Shown one piece after another: positions 35,828 through 47,100 of a stretch of DNA of 64,000 nt (positions within the stretch are counted from its first letter, which is position 1; each line of letters begins with the position of its first letter). The notes under the pieces are model-generated. The model was given only the letters and a program-made list of their open reading frames with translations. It had not been told where the DNA came from and did no database searches. Origin of the DNA: Euptelea pleiosperma (Eukaryota > Streptophyta > Magnoliopsida > Ranunculales > Eupteleaceae); NCBI GenBank assembly GCA_035048495.1, contig CM068553.1:10533259-10597258 (forward strand). Direction: 5' to 3'. Both the position numbers and the translations under genes were made by a program.

Positions 35828-36395
35828 ATCTTGATAATAATATAATTTTGATACTATATTTATATATTGGTTTCGGGTCCATATCAAACTACCCAGAACA
35901 AGAACAGTTATATTTCGGTTCGGTTCGGTTCCGGTTCTCTTTTAGTTGTTTCTCAAAAATATGGAACCAGAATTGATGTTTTTAGCTTTGGTTACGAGCC
36001 AAAAACCTCCTTTCTTTTAAAAAAAAAAAAGGTCGGGCTAGTGAGCCAAATTTAAACCCTAGGTAGGACCCATCTGATATACGAGGGCAAATGTGCCACA
36101 TGTACGGTAGTGACAAAGGAAGAGGGAATCTCGTCCCCGTATGAACATAGAAGGGAATAGAAGGCAGTCTATTTGTAAGGCTGAGTTGGCATTTACGAGG
36201 GCATTTAATTGGTCATCAAAGTCTCAACGACTCTATTAAATTTCACAGAATACTTGGGAGGGAGGAGACTTCAACATTTAATACATCATCGCGCGCATGT
36301 GAGCCCAATAAATGACACGATGGAGAAACTGCCACGCCAGTGATCCCTGCCCTCGCTATCTTGCCCTACCCAAGTTTAGCTGCTCGACTTGTGCA

Positions 36396-36707
36396 GTAAG
36401 ACTAAGTAAAGCCAATATAGGCCACGTGGCACTTTTTTATACGATGATGACGTACAAATCAGCCTGATTAGTGATTTAAAACCTTTTGATCTTTGTACCC
36501 AAATAATGGTCAATAATGATGAACTTCCTACTGTTAAAATCAACCCATGAAAATGATTTCAATCCAACGCTTATAAAATCACTGATCTGGTTGATTTTTG
36601 GTTTGTAGGTCCACTTAGGGATTGGCCAAACATCGATATGGTCAGCATGTTTATATTGGCTACAGTCAGTGGAGTCGCTGACTGCAGCAGTCAGCGAAGT
36701 TTTACTC
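36396..36707. mobile_element. Mutator-type MITE family B copy
   Basis: Right end GCGAAGTTTTACTC, arms with GGCCACGTGGCAC and GGGATTGGCCAAACATCG. Left end approximate; no clean target duplication. Confidence 0.65.
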
Positions 36708-37061
36708 GTGTCCTCTCTCCCTCTCGGATCACGTGCTCCTGTCCCCAACCCTTCTTCATGCTTGGTCGTTCCGGTTCGTTACGTTACGTCACCTGAGTTT
36801 CCTTACCCAATGGAAGACGGGTCTCTGAACACACGCTAACTTACGCATCTCAACGAGCGACACGAGCGCACGCCACAGATGCAAGGCGCAGGTATTCCGC
36901 TGAGCTAAGTACTTTTTTGGGTTTTCTCTCATTTGCAATTCGAGTTCAGACTTTAGTGTTTGACCATTATAACCGTGTGACTTATTTTCTAGTTGTTGGA
37001 CTTGGCCAGCACGTATGAATGGGGAGTTGGCCCCCCCACAACGTTTTGGTAGTTTCCTTTT

Positions 37062-37473
37062 GAGCAAAACTTCTGTCACAGCGTTCTGACAGATGCTTCT
37101 GTCACAATGCAAAATACAGGCCACGTGGCACATTCTTAGTGGACTCTGACTGTATGGATGTTTGTCCAGTCCCTCGGTGGATCTATAAACCAAAAAATCA
37201 GCCTGATTATTGATTTACAACCTTTGGATATTTGCACCCAAATAACCATCAATAATGCTCGAATTCCTACCGTTAAAATCAACCTATGAAAATTACTTCA
37301 ATCGAATCCCTTAGAAAACACTAATCAGGCTGATGTTTTGTTTAGAGGTGCACTGAGGGACTGACCAAACACCAAACATCCATACTGTTAGTGTCCACTA
37401 AAAGTGTACCACGTGGCCTGTATTTTGCATTGTGACAGAAGCATTGTGAAACGCTGTGACAGAAGTTTTACTC
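37062..37473. mobile_element. Mutator-type MITE family B, full length, 9-bp perfect TSD
   Basis: TTTCCTTTT at 37053-37061 and 37474-37482. Ends GAGCAAAACTTCTGTCACAG / CTGTGACAGAAGTTTTACTC. Both arms carry a G-box core (GGCCACGTGGCAC, ACCACGTGGCC). About 190-bp arms form a foldback. Confidence 0.92.
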
Positions 37474-37499
37474 TTTCCTTTTCAACACACATGAGACCT

Positions 37500-38250
37500 A
37501 GGGAGTAGTACTTTGCTGACGGACCACACTATGAGCCACGTGGCTGACTTTTAGATACCACTGACCGTATCAATGTTTGGCCCATTCTTAGGTGGACCAT
37601 ACCAAAAATCAGCTTGATTAGTGATTTCAAACTTTTGGATCTATATACCCCAAATAATGCTTGAATTCAAACGGTTAAACGCTTAGAAACCACTATGATC
37701 ACGATCGGGATCGAAGTCCACCGATCCGATTCAAAAAATGGATCGTCTCCCCCCGAGATCACTGTTTGACAAAGGAGTCTAACTTTGTCTCGGGCGAGAT
37801 GGGCCGATCGGTTCTGACAGCATGCCCACCCTTTGTGGATATTTACACCAAAAATCAGTCTGATTGGTTATCTCGAGCCATTAGATTTTAGTACTTTTTA
37901 AGAGCCGATACTGATGGCCGCCTGATTCCAGCTATTTTTGGGTACAACGGATAGTAATCATCCATCAAACTGATTTTTGGGGGCCGGGCAAAGCTGTTAT
38001 GGCCCGGACCTCAGCCCGACGCAGCTCATTTGCAACCTTGAGTCCGAATACTATCTCGACAGTGTCTCCTATACATCGAGTCAAGACCCACCATTAGATC
38101 AGATGACTTTTAACCATAAGATCTATATATTTTTCTTTGGAGATTTACAAGATCTCATTTGCTGTCACGGGTTTTGATAAACTTGCCTAACCATACCATC
38201 GGTAGAGTGCCTGGCACATGGATTTTGCACGCCAAGGTCTTTTTGCGGTG
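37500..38250. repeat. Family B arm fragments and a GATCC-rich MITE remnant
   Basis: 37540-37690 has GAGCCACGTGGCTG and family B interior; 37690-37815 resembles the 35611 element. No gene. Confidence 0.5.
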
Positions 38251-38263
38251 TTCGGTGACCAAC

Positions 38264-38570
38264 ACCTTGGTGTACCCTCATAGAAGATGAATCAATGGAT
38301 GATTTTTGGTGAAGATGATCTATATAGTGAGGAGATCATCCTCACAAAAATCCAAATCATTCTGACATCGTCGACTGGTTTAGAAGTTGAAAATTATGGA
38401 TCCTTGATTTTTACCGTGTAACTTGAAAATCAAATTAAAATCAAATTTAACGGGGTTAGAAATTTCAGAATGGGCTGATTTTTTGTTGGGGTTATCTAAA
38501 TGGTGAGGAGATCATCCTCACCAAAAATCAGCCATTGATTCATCCTCTGAGGGTACACCAAGGTGTTGGT
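38264..38570. mobile_element. MITE family C copy with CCAACACCTTGGTGTACC ends
   Basis: CCAACACCTTGGTGTACC on the left, GGTACACCAAGGTGTTGG on the right, interior GAGGAGATCATCCTCAC and GATGAATCAATGG. It lies inside a larger inverted repeat (TGGATTTTGCACG...GTACAAAATTCACG, about 38210-38735). Confidence 0.75.
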
Positions 38571-38989
38571 AAAAAATGTTGGTCATTGGAACCCGACCCA
38601 ATATTAACAAAAACTCGCCTAGGTATGTGTTTGGTCAGGCTGTGGTTGTCAGTCCGTACAAAATTCACGGCCGCACTGCACCAATGGTCAGGTAGCTATC
38701 AGACCATTGGTGGTCAAGCAAGTTTTACTCTTGCATCTAGAAGCCACGTGGCTCATACTATGGTCCGTCACGCTTGGCAAGGCCAAGATATTCAATCTCA
38801 TATAGAGAATTTTGCTCTAATTTCTTTGTCATATAAGTGGAGAAAGATGGACTTGGGTTTTTGATTGTCTTTCCTCTCTTACCTTCTTCACTTTTAGCAA
38901 GGCAAAGCTTCTCTTTCCCACGTCTAGCCGAACACAGGTTGGGCTAGGCTTGGGTCTAATGGTCTAAGTTGGGGACTCTTAACCATGGT

Positions 38990-39185
38990 TTAAAATAATG
39001 TCATTTTAACGGTTTTAACTAGAAAGGAAACGATGTGCCCTGCGCACACCTGATTGGACAAACTTGTTCTGGAAATCCCACACCATACTTAATAGTAACA
39101 CCCCAAGCCCATTACGTTAAGAACCGTTTTGAAGCTTAGAAAATAACGGCTGTTTTTTTCCCATTTTACCGGCATTATAGAAATC
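38990..39185. repeat. hAT-type family A remnant
   Basis: ATGGTTTAAAATAATGTCA and CCCATTACGTTAAGAACCG match one end of family A; the other end is missing. Confidence 0.55.
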
Positions 39186-40038
39186 CGTGGCACTTGATTT
39201 TGTGTGGGTTAAGAAATCCATGAATCTTTAAGCTACAGAAGAAATCAGTGTACCATTCTTTTTTCCTTCCCTGTTTAATTACTCGCCCATCTGTCATTTT
39301 TTTATTAGTAAACATGCTGCGTGCCGGCTTGCCATACGACTCCTAAAGTCTCCACACTTATTCATATTTAATTTCCTTATCTTTCTCTCGTGCATAAATC
39401 ACTAGTTCACAAAATGCCTCGAGCCAATGTCAGAGTACCAGAAGCTACGACATTGAAGTAACCCATGCTATATACTACTTTCAACAAATGGGTACCTATA
39501 CCCAATATCAACATAGGTGGGTAGGTAGACAATACCCAGGGCTGCGAGACAACTCTCTCTAAGGAACTCTGCAAAATACCCTGTAACCTCGGGAGAATGG
39601 GTGCCTCTTCACAAAGGGGGTTAGTGACCAGGCCGAGCGACTATTTCCCAAAAACACAGATCTTATTCGAAGAATCTACTTTCCTCAAAGGCGACTTGAG
39701 GAAAAGTCCTCCGAGACGTCTCTTCATCGTCAGATACATCTTGAAAGACTTTTTTTTTTTAATTCTAACTTTTTGTGTCTACACATTTTTCATGGCGCAT
39801 CAAATGGTGAAAAAACATCTTTGAGGATTTTCATCAGAGAGGCCTAAGAGGAAAATGGGTTTTAATGGTGACAACAATGGGGCGTTACTCTTATAACCTC
39901 CCTAATAAACATTATTTAAATCATAATTCTAATCATCTGATCAACAACATAAATTTTGGATGATCAAAGAGCAATTAGCTAGACTGCCCTGATAATATTT
40001 TGCGCTACTCCAAATGAACGGTTTTGAAAAGTAATGAT
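39186..40038. other. Gene-free stretch
   Basis: A frame at 39597-39824 reads 75 codons but has no recognisable domain or splice context, so I do not call a gene. Text around 39480-39620 (ACCCAATATCAACATAGGTGG) looks repeat-like. Confidence 0.35.
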
Positions 40039-40536
40039 AGTGAGCCCGACCCATTAAGGAATGGGCTCCTAGGACTCCTTTTTTCTGACCCCTCTGTATG
40101 TTTGCGCGCGGCCGTATATTTCAAGAATCCAATGGTGGTTGCCAGCGCTGACAAAAAGTGAAAAGGTGATGCCAGCTCGGAATTGACAACCACCGTTGGA
40201 TTTTTTAAATCCACGAGCACATGAACACTAAGAGGGGTCAGAAAAGGGGGTCCTCTGAGCCCGATCCTAATATTAATAGGTATTATGAAAGTGAGCCCGA
40301 CCCATTAAGGAATGGGCTCCAAGGACTCCTTTTTTCTGACCCCTCTGTATGTTTGCGCGCGGCCGTATATTTCAAGAATCCAATGGTGGTTGCCAGCGCT
40401 GACAAAAAGTGAAAAGGTGATGCCAGCTCGGAATTGACAACCACCGTTGGATTCTTGAAATCCACGAGCACAGGAACACTAAGAGGGGTCAGAAAAGGGG
40501 GTCCTCTGAGCCCGATCCTAATATTAATAGGTATTG
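40039..40536. repeat. Tandem duplication of foldback MITE family F
   Basis: Two head-to-tail copies (40039-40289 and 40290-40536) of a 247-251 bp unit, differing at only a few bases. Each has inverted arms (CTGACCCCTCTGTATG.../...ACTAAGAGGGGTCAG; TCAAGAATCCAATGGTGG / CCACCGTTGGATT). The third copy in the window is at 19742. Confidence 0.88.
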
Positions 40537-40856
40537 GGCTATAATAATGTTTCACAAGCAAAGGTTATGGGCCCATTTCGCCAAATCTAGCTACCAACTG
40601 TGCTTTTGGAGTCCAAGCGTTTGTCTCATTCCAAACGAGGATTAGCTTAGCTATTTTTTGGGTTATAGATGGGCTATCCTCAAGCCAGTCCAAGCATTAT
40701 AAACCCAAGCTACATCCCTAAGTTTTAGGCTAGCTGGTCTACCAAGGCAGACTCTGAGGTAAGCTTTGGATCGAGCCTTGCTTGGGCCTCCCAAATGGAA
40801 CATGTTTGGAAGGCCCAAGCCTGTTAACTTCTTTATTAATTAACTCATCTCACACG

Positions 40857-41780
40857 AGGGTGTAAATTTGGCCCGAGGCCCAAATCCTAACCCGAAAAAG
40901 GCTCTAAGCCCAGCCAGCTGAGTCCGAATTTTGGGTCGCCCCACCAGGACAATTTTCAGGCTGGGGATCTCCCCTAAGCTCAAGTTCAATCCCGGACCGA
41001 CCTGAAATCAAGCACGTAGCCTGGCCCAAAAAATCCTGAAGCCTGGTCATAGGTTGGGCTTCATGATGAGTCTTGGGCCTCCCCTTTAAGACTTTAGTCT
41101 GGAGCAAGCCCAACCCGAAGGTAAATCATGCTAGCCAAGCCGGCTGGAGGCCTGATGAAAACCCGAAATTTTGGGCCTGGTCTGGCTCGATTTACAACCA
41201 AATCCCAACTCATATTTTGACCACAGCTTCACTAAAATTTCAAAAATAAAATTAATTTTGGTTTATTTTTTAAATTTTAAGGAAAAACCCAAGTCCCAAA
41301 TTCCAACCCAGTTCCTTCAAAATTATCAAATTGAATGCCGTGGACAGTCAAGCTCAACTCACTTTGGACTCGGTTTGGCTACACTTACAAGCTCACATTC
41401 CACACTTGAATTTGATCCATTAAATTCTGAGCGAAGTCTACGATCCAACCCCAGCTCGGATCGTTCTTGGGCTGGCATTTTTGAGCTCAGACTGGGCTCA
41501 GGCCTGGATTTCTGAGTCCGGGCTTGAGTTGAGGCCTCAGGCAACCCGACTTCAGTCATACTAGTCATATATAATTTTGTAATGCAACCCTGCCAACCTG
41601 ACTCCATCTAACTCAAACCCGAGTCGGGCTTGGCCCAAGGTGTGAGTGGCTCTGGTTGGCTTGGGTTGAGAACCTCAGGCCAGAGCTCGAGTTGGGTTAC
41701 GCAACCAAGTTCAGACTGAATGCTATGAAGCTCAAGTCAACCGACACAACCCTCTCGAGTTGCTCTTGCACCCCTGACAA
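40857..41780. repeat. hAT-like GGGCTTGGG-rich repeat
   Basis: AGGGTGTAAATTTGGCCCGA at the left, AGTTGCTCTTGCACCCCT at the right; the interior is rich in AAGCCCAACC. Resembles family D in composition. No target duplication found; the frames inside are not genes. Confidence 0.4.
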
Positions 41781-42274
41781 GTCTAACGTTACAGTCTTAA
41801 ACTCATAATGAATTTAGGCCTATCCGAAAAAAAAAATGGCCCCCGCTCGAATATCTACATCGAGCCCCGTTGTTTTTGGTCCATTTATTTTTTTATTTTC
41901 ATTTTCATTTTGCACAACTTTGGCAAAGAATAAAATAAATAAACTTTTGCATTTTTTCACTTTTAAAAATTTAAAATAATTTGTGTATAATATGCGTTTA
42001 ACACGGGTATGCTATATAATTCTTAATAAAATATATGAATTTTACCAAATCTTTAAATAATAAGGCCGTATAATATGTTTTACTAATAGTTTATCATATT
42101 AAACGGGAAATTGCTTATTAGGGTATTGGTATGCGGTGGACAAGTGATCAATTCAGAGCGTGGAGCACCAGGTGGATGGTCCGAATTGGCCAAGTCAACA
42201 CTCCACGTGGCAAGAAAAGTCAGAACTATGGCGAAGAGTTCTAGAGAGTAGCTTTGGACAACCAAATAAAAGTA

Positions 42275-42841
42275 AGGGTCAGGGCTCGGGGGACCCCCAT
42301 TTTTTGACACCCATTTTGGCGTAACCATGTAGAAGATGAATCAATGGCTGATTTTTGGTGAGATGATCTCCTCACCATATAGATCACCCCAACAAAAAAT
42401 CAGCCCATTCTGAATTTCTAACCCCATCAAATGTGGTTTTCAAGTTACACAGTAAAAATCGACGGTCTATAATTCCTCAACTTTGATGACAGCACTGTCA
42501 TCGAGGCTGATGACAGCGCGCAATATGAGCCATGTGGCACTCTTAGAGGACTCTAACAGCATGGATGTTTGGCCAATCCCTAGGTTGCCCTACAAACCAA
42601 AAATCAGCTTAATAAGTGATTTCTAGGCTTTGGATTGGAGTTATTTTCTAGGTTGATTTTGACCGTGGGAATTTGAGTATTATAGACCATTATTTGAGGT
42701 ACAATAATCCAAGCGTTTGAAATCACTAATCAGGCTGATTTTTACTTTGTAGGTCCCCATTGAAAAAACTTCCATATGGTCAGAGTCCTCTAAGAGTGAG
42801 CCACGTGGCTCATATTGCGTGCTGTCAACCAAGTTTTACTC
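42275..42841. mobile_element. Family C fragment fused to a family B MITE
   Basis: 42275-42480 has GGCTCGGGGGACCCCCAT and GATGATCTCCTCACCATATAG (family C left half); 42480-42841 has family B arms GAGCCATGTGGCAC / GAGCCACGTGGCTC and ends AAGTTTTACTC. Confidence 0.65.
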
Positions 42842-44186
42842 AAGGATCAAATCTCAAAAGGGTGTTTCTTGCAGGAGTGGCACCGCTAATAGGAGATTCT
42901 AACCACTAAGGTTAGAGGAAAATCTGACTAGCATCCATGACCCAAGATTAGGGTTGTAAAACGGGGGCCGGCTGGGCCTGGTTTCAAAAAAATGAACACA
43001 TGGATGGCTCATGGGTGGGGGTAGCTTAACGGGCCGCACAGCCTGTTAACATGGGTTTTGTGGTAGGGCCGCAAGCTGAATTCAACGCCCAAGTCCAGCC
43101 TGGATGCATATTGGGCCGGGCTGGGAGGGCAAATTACACCCTTACCCAGGATCCACAACAAAATCCGATTCCTAACCTGACCCACGAATCATAAATATAT
43201 AGCTTTTATTATAATATGCATAACGGATCAAATCAGGCTCATTAACGATATCCAATTTGACCCGAGCCCAAATATCCAACATAGGATACTGAACTTGACT
43301 CAAATCTGAATCCGCTGTTAAGTATGTGCCAGGTTCAACACGTGTCCAAAGTTAATCCTACTCGTAGTCAGATAATTTGTCGAATGATTCGCGAACCGTT
43401 CAAATTATTCAAAAAAAAAAAAAATACAAACAAACTGAACAACATTCCAATGTTTTGCAAAAATTCGTGAATTTTTTCAACATAATCAAATTATTCAAGA
43501 ATTTTTCTGAAATAATCCCGGATTATTCAGTTTTGAACGTTAAAACATCGTTTTACAAGACAAAATATTATAAATATTTTATTTTTAAAATTATTTTTGC
43601 TGAATTTTATAATGCATTTTCTAATCACAAACCGAATTGTACTCGAACATTTTTCATACCGTATATTTGCCACAGTCCGAATTGCTAACTATGATCCTAG
43701 TTCAAACAATCCATACCCACTTAAAAAACGGATCTTGGATCCACCCTGATCCATTTCATGCCCTATTAGACCATGGGCCAAGCCCAGCCCAGCCCAACAA
43801 CAACCTAACTTTCCAACCTTCTAGATCACTTCTTGACCAGCTGAAGATCTCGGTCAGGTAACCTTTCCCAATCAATTATTTAACAAAATATAATATTAAT
43901 TTCCTTATCATACGCACCCCGTTAACATCTCTTCCCATCTTCCCACTCCTCTACCCTGTCTTCTCCGCTCCCCCCTAAAAAACACTCCTTTTTCTTCTCT
44001 CCTCCCTCTTTCTCTCTTAATTCTCTCCATTCCAGACCAAGAAATCAAGGAATCTAGAAATCAAAACCCCAACTGGGATTATGGAGTTCCACTCCCCTCC
44101 CGGAATTCCAGACTACCCACCTGATTTACAGAAACCCTAAGAAACAGAGATTAGAAAAAAAGGATTTGGGTTTTTGGTTCTTCAGT
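42842..44186. other. Spacer and leader upstream of PAT14
   Basis: 42950-43150 has GGGCCGGGCTGGG-type repeat sequence and 43370-43700 the 'GAATTGCTAAC' repeat. From about 43910 the sequence becomes C/T-rich (CTCCCTCTTTCTCTCTTAAT) as in plant leaders. Confidence 0.45.
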
Positions 44187-47100
44187 ATGCACAGATCCGG
44201 AGCTGTGATGGCTTGGAACGTGTTCAAGTTTTGTACGGCCCTGCGTAGTCTTGGTTCGGTCATGATCCTTCTTGTCCTCGGTGTCGTTGGTGTCACGTAT
44301 TATGCTGTTGTTGTAACTAATTACGGTCCCGCTCTCTACGATGGAGGTCTTAATTCGATCATTGCTCTTGCAGTTTTACTTCTCTTTCATTGCCTGGTAA
44401 CCTCCTTATCTTACTGTTTTGTTGAATTTGTTCTTTGCCCTAATTTTATTAATTTAAAGGTTTTAATTTTATGAATTTGTTTTGGTTCTGTAGTTGGTGA
44501 TGTTGTTGTGGAGTTACTTCTCTGTTGTTTTAACGGATCCGGGCGGTGTTCCGCCGAATTGGAGGCCTTTGATGGATGAGGAGAGGGGAGACACTGATCC
44601 ATTGACGTCGTCAGAGTTTGGTGTTACGCAGCAGTCAACGGTGCTCGGTGACCCGGCAAATCCGAGAGTCCGGTACTGCCGGAAATGCAACCAGCTGAAA
44701 CCGCCTCGCTGCCATCACTGTTCTGTTTGTGAGCTCTTACATTCAAAAAAAATATTGGCTGAAGCATTGTTTGCTTTTGTTTCGTAGAGGAAGAATGACT
44801 ATTTTTTGCTGAATTTGCTTTATTGGTTTTTTAGGTGGGAGGTGTGTACTGAAAATGGACCATCATTGTGTATGGGTCGTCAATTGTGTTGGGGCCTTGA
44901 ACTATAAGTTTTTCCTTCTTTTCTTGGTATGTTGGCTTTACTATACTAGTCCTGAAGTCTCTTAATCAGCGTAGTTTATTGCTTCGAAAATTGAATTGTA
45001 TTGTTGCTTAAACAAGTATTGCAAATGTGAGTGGATATTTTGGATGTGTTTGAGGAAACTTGAGCTTTCCTTTTGTTCTTAGTTTCAGGAAATGAGCATG
45101 TGATGCAATTTCTAGGGGTTGTTTTAATTTCTTGGATACCATGTTAAACAACCATTTACCCCAAAAGATCGACCTGTTGGGGAAGGGCGAAACAACTATG
45201 TATATCAAAGGGTCGTCGGGCCAACACAATACGTGCGTGGGAACGAATCATCCGCTAACACTCCCCCTCTGCAGGAATACACTCCGCTGGAGACTTGAAC
45301 CCGCGACCTCCCAGGCCATGAGGCTCTGATACCAGTCTTTGTAGTCTAAGTTTGAATGGAGGAATTTCTCTTTATGTATGAACATTTATTCCTTGTCATT
45401 TCTCATAATGCCAAACAGGTTGTTTTCATTTAAGGCATCTATTATGAGTTATTTATGTAGTCCCTCTCCTCTATTATCTGTGTTTGAGCAGGGTATTATT
45501 GTTACGTGTAGTAGCATAGAGACATGCTAGGGCTCGCCTTAGCATCAAAGCAAGAAGTTTTAGAGTGAAACAATGAATGACTCCCTTTTCTCACCAAAAA
45601 TAGAAGGGGTAATGGAAAATGGAGAACTTCAGGGGAAAACCTAAAAGGAGTGGTTTATGAATGATCATGTTTCAGTGCGTGATTTTAACGACATCGAAAC
45701 TGACTTGGCTGACGCACTTCTACATGTGTATGATTCGTGTGCATGTCCAGCTAAGTTGCTTGCACAAGTTATGTGTCTTGGTCCCTTATGAAACTGAGAC
45801 AACTGGGCAGAGTGTGCCCAACTCAGCTGAAGGTTTGAACCATGATTGGTGGCTGTTAGGTGTTTTCTGGGCTCATTGAGAAATAGAGGAAGTCGCTTAA
45901 GAAGATTGATATCATGCTCAGGTTAAGTGGAGGATTAAGTTTCTGGGATGATCTCTAGTAGCTGTGGTTTATTTGTTTAGGATTGCTAGTAAGAAGAACT
46001 GTTTGAGGATCTCTTTGAAGGCATATGATTAGAAGTGGCATGAGTTCTGTTTAGAGGAAATGTTGGGTAGTAGGTTTTCTCTTCTAGGTCTTCTTTAGGT
46101 TTCTAGTTAGAGAGAATGGGGTGCCCTCACCTTGTGGTAAGGCACGGTTCTATCTCCATATTAGAGGAGATTATTGGAATTGAACGATGTCATTGAACAA
46201 TATCTTGATCACAATATCTTTGACGTGTGATCGTGTCAAACATCGTGGAACTCCACCAAACATGAAAATGATGTGTAAGAGTGGGATAATCAGTAGACTC
46301 TCTTTGTATTTCTGCTAGCACCATGCTTCAAAGAATTATACTGTGTCGGTTTGAGATGTGTCATTCTGAAAATGTACGAAGAAAACTAATTTAAAGTTAA
46401 ATGGAATCTTGTTTTGATAGTATTGCATGGATTCTTCTAAAGAGGTGAAAGAATTGTGCCGAACATGTATCGGAGTTCTGGTGCGACACTTTCGTATTCT
46501 GTTATGTTCTTTTTTTCCCCTTGCAAGATATTGATTAACGTTTGCTATAAGTTATGAGTTCTACCTTTTACAATAGAAATTTTCTATGAAACAAATATTG
46601 CATTACATCCATGTATTCTTATCGACAAGTATATTATACAATCCATAAGATATTCTATCACATTAACCCCTATTATCCTCATAATTGTATAAAAATACTT
46701 TGTTTCACATTATTTAAAGTATACTACTAAGCGACGAGATCCTTGCTGATAACGCACATAAAGGATAAAAAACATATTTTTTAGTTTAATTAAGCCTTAA
46801 AAATAGTTTAGTGTAATGTATCTTTGTAACCTTTTGTGTCAAGACGTATCTTATTTTTTTTTCCTTCCACTTTTCCATTCGGTAGAGTAGTCTTGTTCCA
46901 TCAGCTTATCGATATATTGAATGAGATTGAGATTTTAAACCTTGGCTAGTAGCATGGTTTAATGTTTCTGAAAAAGTTCGTGGACTGTGCACCTGGACTT
47001 TGGGTGGACCATTTGGCCCTAGAATTGTGATAAATTCTGTGTTCAACTGGGCAACTCAGCCAGTGGAAGTGGAAATGAATGGTTCCCACTTCAGCCGACT

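Noticed and set aside
41171..41607. Frames of 114 and 82 codons on both strands
   Set aside because: They fall inside a GGGCTTGGG-rich repeat with low-complexity composition.
45280..45330. Possible tRNA gene on the minus strand (box A/B-like TATCAGAGCC and GGGTTCAAG)
   Set aside because: No acceptor stem or complete cloverleaf can be formed; the same text recurs at 5.2-5.4 kb, so it is a repeat.
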